Translations under genes and position numbers: made by a program
In this document: piece by piece, positions 62,188 through 64,000 of the stretch
Position numbering within the stretch: position 1 is the first letter of the stretch
Layout of the letters: the number at the start of each line of letters is the position of its first letter
Assembly: GCF_013041615.1 (NCBI RefSeq)
Contig: NZ_JABEPQ010000001.1
Location: 1,542,976-1,606,975, forward strand
Reading direction: 5' to 3'
DNA length: 64,000 nucleotides
Source: Knoellia koreensis
GTDB lineage: Bacteria > Actinomycetota > Actinomycetes > Actinomycetales > Dermatophilaceae
The notes under the pieces: generated by a model
Told to the model about the DNA's origin: nothing
What the model saw: the letters and a program-made list of their open reading frames with translations, nothing else
The model's database searches: none

Positions 62188-62822
62188 GTGCACCCGCAGG
62201 TATGCCGGCGGGTGCCCCCGAGCGGGCCCGCGCGGCATACGGGTGGGTCACCGACGGGACCACGACGTTCCTCGACCTCGTCGACGACCTGGCCGCGACC
62301 CCGGACGCGTGGGCGACGCCGAGCCTGCTGCCGGGATGGACCCGGGCGCACGTCGTCGCGCACGTGCACCAGAACGCGCTGGCGCTGGGGCGCCTGCTGA
62401 CCTGGGCGCGGACCGGCGTCGAGACCCCGATGTACTCGAGCCAGGAGGCCCGTGACCGCGACATCGAGGAGAGCTCGCGGCTCGACCCGGCGACGCTGCG
62501 GGACGCGGCCCACGAGTCCTCGCAGGCTCTGGCCCGGCAGTGGGACGAGCTTCCCGACTCGGCGTGGGATGCCTTGGTGCGCACCGCGCAGGGCCGCGAG
62601 ATCCCGGCGTCGCAGACGCTGTGGATGCGTACCCGTGAGGTGTGGATCCACGCCGTCGACCTCGAGCGCGGGTTCGGGTTCGAGGCCGTGCCGGGCGACC
62701 TGCGCGCCGCACTGGCCTCGGACGCCGCCAAGCGGCACGCCGCCGGCGACTCCGGAGCCGCGCTCGTGGCCTGGCTGACCGGCCGCTCGAGCAAGCCGCC
62801 GCAGCTCGGCAGCTGGCTCTGA
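62184..62822 (+). CDS. Mycothiol-dependent maleylpyruvate isomerase
   Basis: 212 residues, DinB/MDMPI superfamily. LLPGWTRAHVVAHVHQNALALGRLL gives the first metal His; MRTREVWIHAVDLERGFGFEAVP gives the Glu and second His. Converts maleylpyruvate to fumarylpyruvate using mycothiol, which ties the cluster to actinobacteria. GTG 62184 overlaps the hydrolase stop. Early sequence (MSAPAGMPAGAPERARAAYG) is interrupted by two GTATGCCG words, at 62199 and 62235. Completes uptake, ring cleavage, isomerisation and hydrolysis in one operon. Confidence 0.9.
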   Translation: MSAPAGMPAGAPERARAAYGWVTDGTTTFLDLVDDLAATPDAWATPSLLPGWTRAHVVAHVHQNALALGRLLTWARTGVETPMYSSQEARDRDIEESSRLDPATLRDAAHESSQALARQWDELPDSAWDALVRTAQGREIPASQTLWMRTREVWIHAVDLERGFGFEAVPGDLRAALASDAAKRHAAGDSGAALVAWLTGRSSKPPQLGSWL

Positions 62823-62869
62823 GCCAGCACCGGTGTCAGGCGCCGTTCAGGTTTCGTCCAGCCCGTTTT

Positions 62870-62884
62870 CCTACTGTCAGTAGG
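62870..62884 (+). promoter_or_regulatory. Short palindrome upstream of doxX
   Basis: CCTACT-GTC-AGTAGG (62870-62884), perfect arms, 54 bp before the DoxX start. It follows the end of the gentisate operon by 48 bp. It could be an operator overlapping the doxX promoter, or a short stem; no adjacent regulator gene points to a binding protein. Confidence 0.4.
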
Positions 62885-62937
62885 GGCTTCGCCCGGCGTC
62901 GCCCTCCTGCATCACCGCCCCCGACGAAAGGACCCTG

Positions 62938-63381
62938 ATGCGCTCCCTCCCATCCCCCGCCCGCGACGTGCTCGCGCTCGTCGCCCGACTCGGGTTGGGC
63001 TTCATCTTCGTCATGCACGGCTGGCAGAAGCTGGTCACCAACGGCGTCGCCGCGACCCAGGAGGGGTTCGCCGGCATGGGCGCCCCCGTCCCTGACGCGG
63101 CCGCACTGGTCGCCATCGTGCTCGAGCTCGGTGGCGGCATCGCCCTCATGCTCGGGGCGTTCACCCCGGTCGTGGGCAGCCTGCTCGCGCTGCACATGGT
63201 CGCCGCCGCCCTCATCGCCCACCAGGGCAACGGGTTCTTCGTCGCGAACGGCGGCCCGTCCTACGTGCTCGCCCTCGCCGCAGGCGCCCTCGCGCTGGCG
63301 GCGATGGGGGCGGGCACGTTCAGCCTCGACGGTGCGCTGGCCCGTCGCCGAGGCGCGGCACCGGCGGCCACGCCGGCCTGA
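62938..63381 (+). CDS. DoxX family membrane protein
   Basis: 147 residues, four helices: VLALVARLGLGFIFVMHGWQKL, AAALVAIVLELGGGIALMLGAFT, VGSLLALHMVAAALIAHQG, YVLALAAGALALAAMGAG. RLGLGFIFVMHGWQKL is the DoxX/DoxD signature. Members associate with redox or thiosulfate oxidation and with oxidative stress; the exact role is unknown. ATG 62938 behind GAAAGGAC. Convergent with dapC. Confidence 0.88.
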   Translation: MRSLPSPARDVLALVARLGLGFIFVMHGWQKLVTNGVAATQEGFAGMGAPVPDAAALVAIVLELGGGIALMLGAFTPVVGSLLALHMVAAALIAHQGNGFFVANGGPSYVLALAAGALALAAMGAGTFSLDGALARRRGAAPAATPA

Positions 63382-63423
63382 CGGGGCGGGCGGCTCCTGG
63401 CCCGGCTCCCGCTTCCCGGCGGG

Positions 63424-64000
63424 TCAGCCGGCCCGGAGCCGCTCGGCTGCCGTCGCGATGCGCTCGTCACTGGCCGTGAGCGCGATGCGCACGTGCTGGC
63501 GACCCGCTTCGCCATAGAAGGCGCCGGGCGCGACGAGTATGCCGCGCTGCGCCAGCTGGTCGACGGTCGTCCAACAGTCCTCGTCGCGCGTCGCCCACAG
63601 GTAGAGGCCGGCCTCCGACTCGTCGATGCGCAGACCGAAACCCTCGACGGCAGAACGCAGCACGGCCCGCCGCGCGGCATACCGCTGCTTCTGTTCGGCG
63701 ACGTGTGCGTCATCACCGATCGCTGCGGTGAGCGCGACCTGCACCGGCCACGGCGGGATCATCCCGGCGTGCTTGCGCACCTCGAGGAGCTGCTTCACCA
63801 GTGCGGGGTCGCCGGCGGCGAAGGCCGCGCGGTAGCCGGCGAGGTTGGACTGCTTGGACAGCGAGTAGACCGCGAGCAACCCCTCGTGGGAGCCGCCCGT
63901 GACCCGTGGGTCGAGGATGGACGGCGTCGTGAGCCCCTCGGCGTCGTCGCGCCAGTCGAGCTCGGCGTAGCACTCGTCGCTCGCCACGACCACACCGTGC
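63424..64000 (-). CDS. dapC: Succinyldiaminopimelate aminotransferase-like PLP enzyme, N-terminal part outside window
   Basis: The last 192 codons are present. VVASDECYAELDW (PLP ring Asp/Tyr region), LLAVYSLSKQSNLAGYRAAFAAG (Schiff-base Lys in SLSKQSN) and the C-terminal RRAVLRSAVEGFGLRIDESEAGLYLWATRDEDCW, VRIALTASDERI (carboxylate Arg) are type I aminotransferase features; SKQSNLAGYR is typical of DapC. Transfers an amino group in the succinylase branch of lysine/DAP synthesis, the same route as dapD and dapE 10 kb away. The 5' part lies beyond 64000. Confidence 0.85.
   Translation of the reverse strand, partial: HGVVVASDECYAELDWRDDAEGLTTPSILDPRVTGGSHEGLLAVYSLSKQSNLAGYRAAFAAGDPALVKQLLEVRKHAGMIPPWPVQVALTAAIGDDAHVAEQKQRYAARRAVLRSAVEGFGLRIDESEAGLYLWATRDEDCWTTVDQLAQRGILVAPGAFYGEAGRQHVRIALTASDERIATAAERLRAG

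Overview
The window is a contiguous piece of a high-GC (about 70%) actinobacterial chromosome. Marker families (DUF3107, DUF3117, the sigE-rseA-htrA-tatB locus, a DivIVA-domain protein, mycothiol-type maleylpyruvate isomerase, YtrA/GntR, MoeZ) place it in Actinomycetota. The general protein character suggests Micrococcales, perhaps Intrasporangiaceae; that family call is a guess. I see no rRNA, tRNA, CRISPR array, prophage or insertion sequence. Most of the DNA is ordinary chromosomal backbone with short gaps and many 1-8 nt start/stop overlaps.

Layout. 1-5.8 kb: moeZ (cut by the window edge), a TetR regulator, DUF3107, a GlsB/YeaQ membrane protein, a ferritin-like protein, a DEAD-box helicase and an orphan ParA. 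From memory this matches Mycobacterium tuberculosis Rv3206c-Rv3213c. 6.1-10.3 kb: two tandem paralogous helix-turn-helix proteins, a RecB-like nuclease, MarC and a PHP phosphoesterase. 10.3-14.8 kb: a MacB-type ABC exporter with a PadR regulator, bracketed by two copies of one hairpin repeat. 14.8-18 kb: a YCII protein, an ECF sigma factor with a membrane partner, a MaoC hydratase and a MarR regulator. 18.1-22.4 kb: glpK-glpD coupled to topoisomerase IB. 22.5-30 kb: a secreted protein, aminopeptidase P, a PIG-L deacetylase, a stress protein, an acyl-CoA dehydrogenase, an AraC/permease chimera and a GntR unit. 30.2-35.2 kb: a RIO kinase, a Tat lipoprotein hydrolase, an L,D-transpeptidase and two CitE-like lyases.

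35.3-54 kb is a second conserved actinobacterial block: MgtE-N/CBS, DUF1003, mrp, tatB, htrA, rseA, sigE, O-methyltransferase, pepA, DUF3117, tag, DivIVA-domain, LOG, dapE and dapD. From memory it resembles M. tuberculosis Rv1201c-Rv1234. It contains an envelope-stress circuit (SigE, its zinc anti-sigma factor, HtrA protease, TatB) and lysine/peptidoglycan precursor genes (dapE, dapD; dapC lies at the window end). Two tandem PIG-V-type mannosyltransferases interrupt it. 54.9-57.8 kb carries a secreted phosphodiester glycosidase and citrate synthase. 57.9-62.8 kb is a complete gentisate ring-cleavage cluster: IclR regulator, transporter, dioxygenase, fumarylpyruvate hydrolase and maleylpyruvate isomerase.

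The most unusual feature is not a gene. The octamer GTATGCCG (reverse complement CGGCATAC) occurs roughly 80 times in 64 kb, on both strands, inside genes and between them, where base composition predicts about two. It forces rare codons in coding regions, and inverted pairs form perfect hairpins in intergenic spacers. This is the pattern of DNA uptake sequences or HIP1-like genome words, and I know of no description of it in this group. Several other hairpin repeat families occur in two copies each. Nearly all convergent gene pairs are separated by a long perfect inverted repeat.
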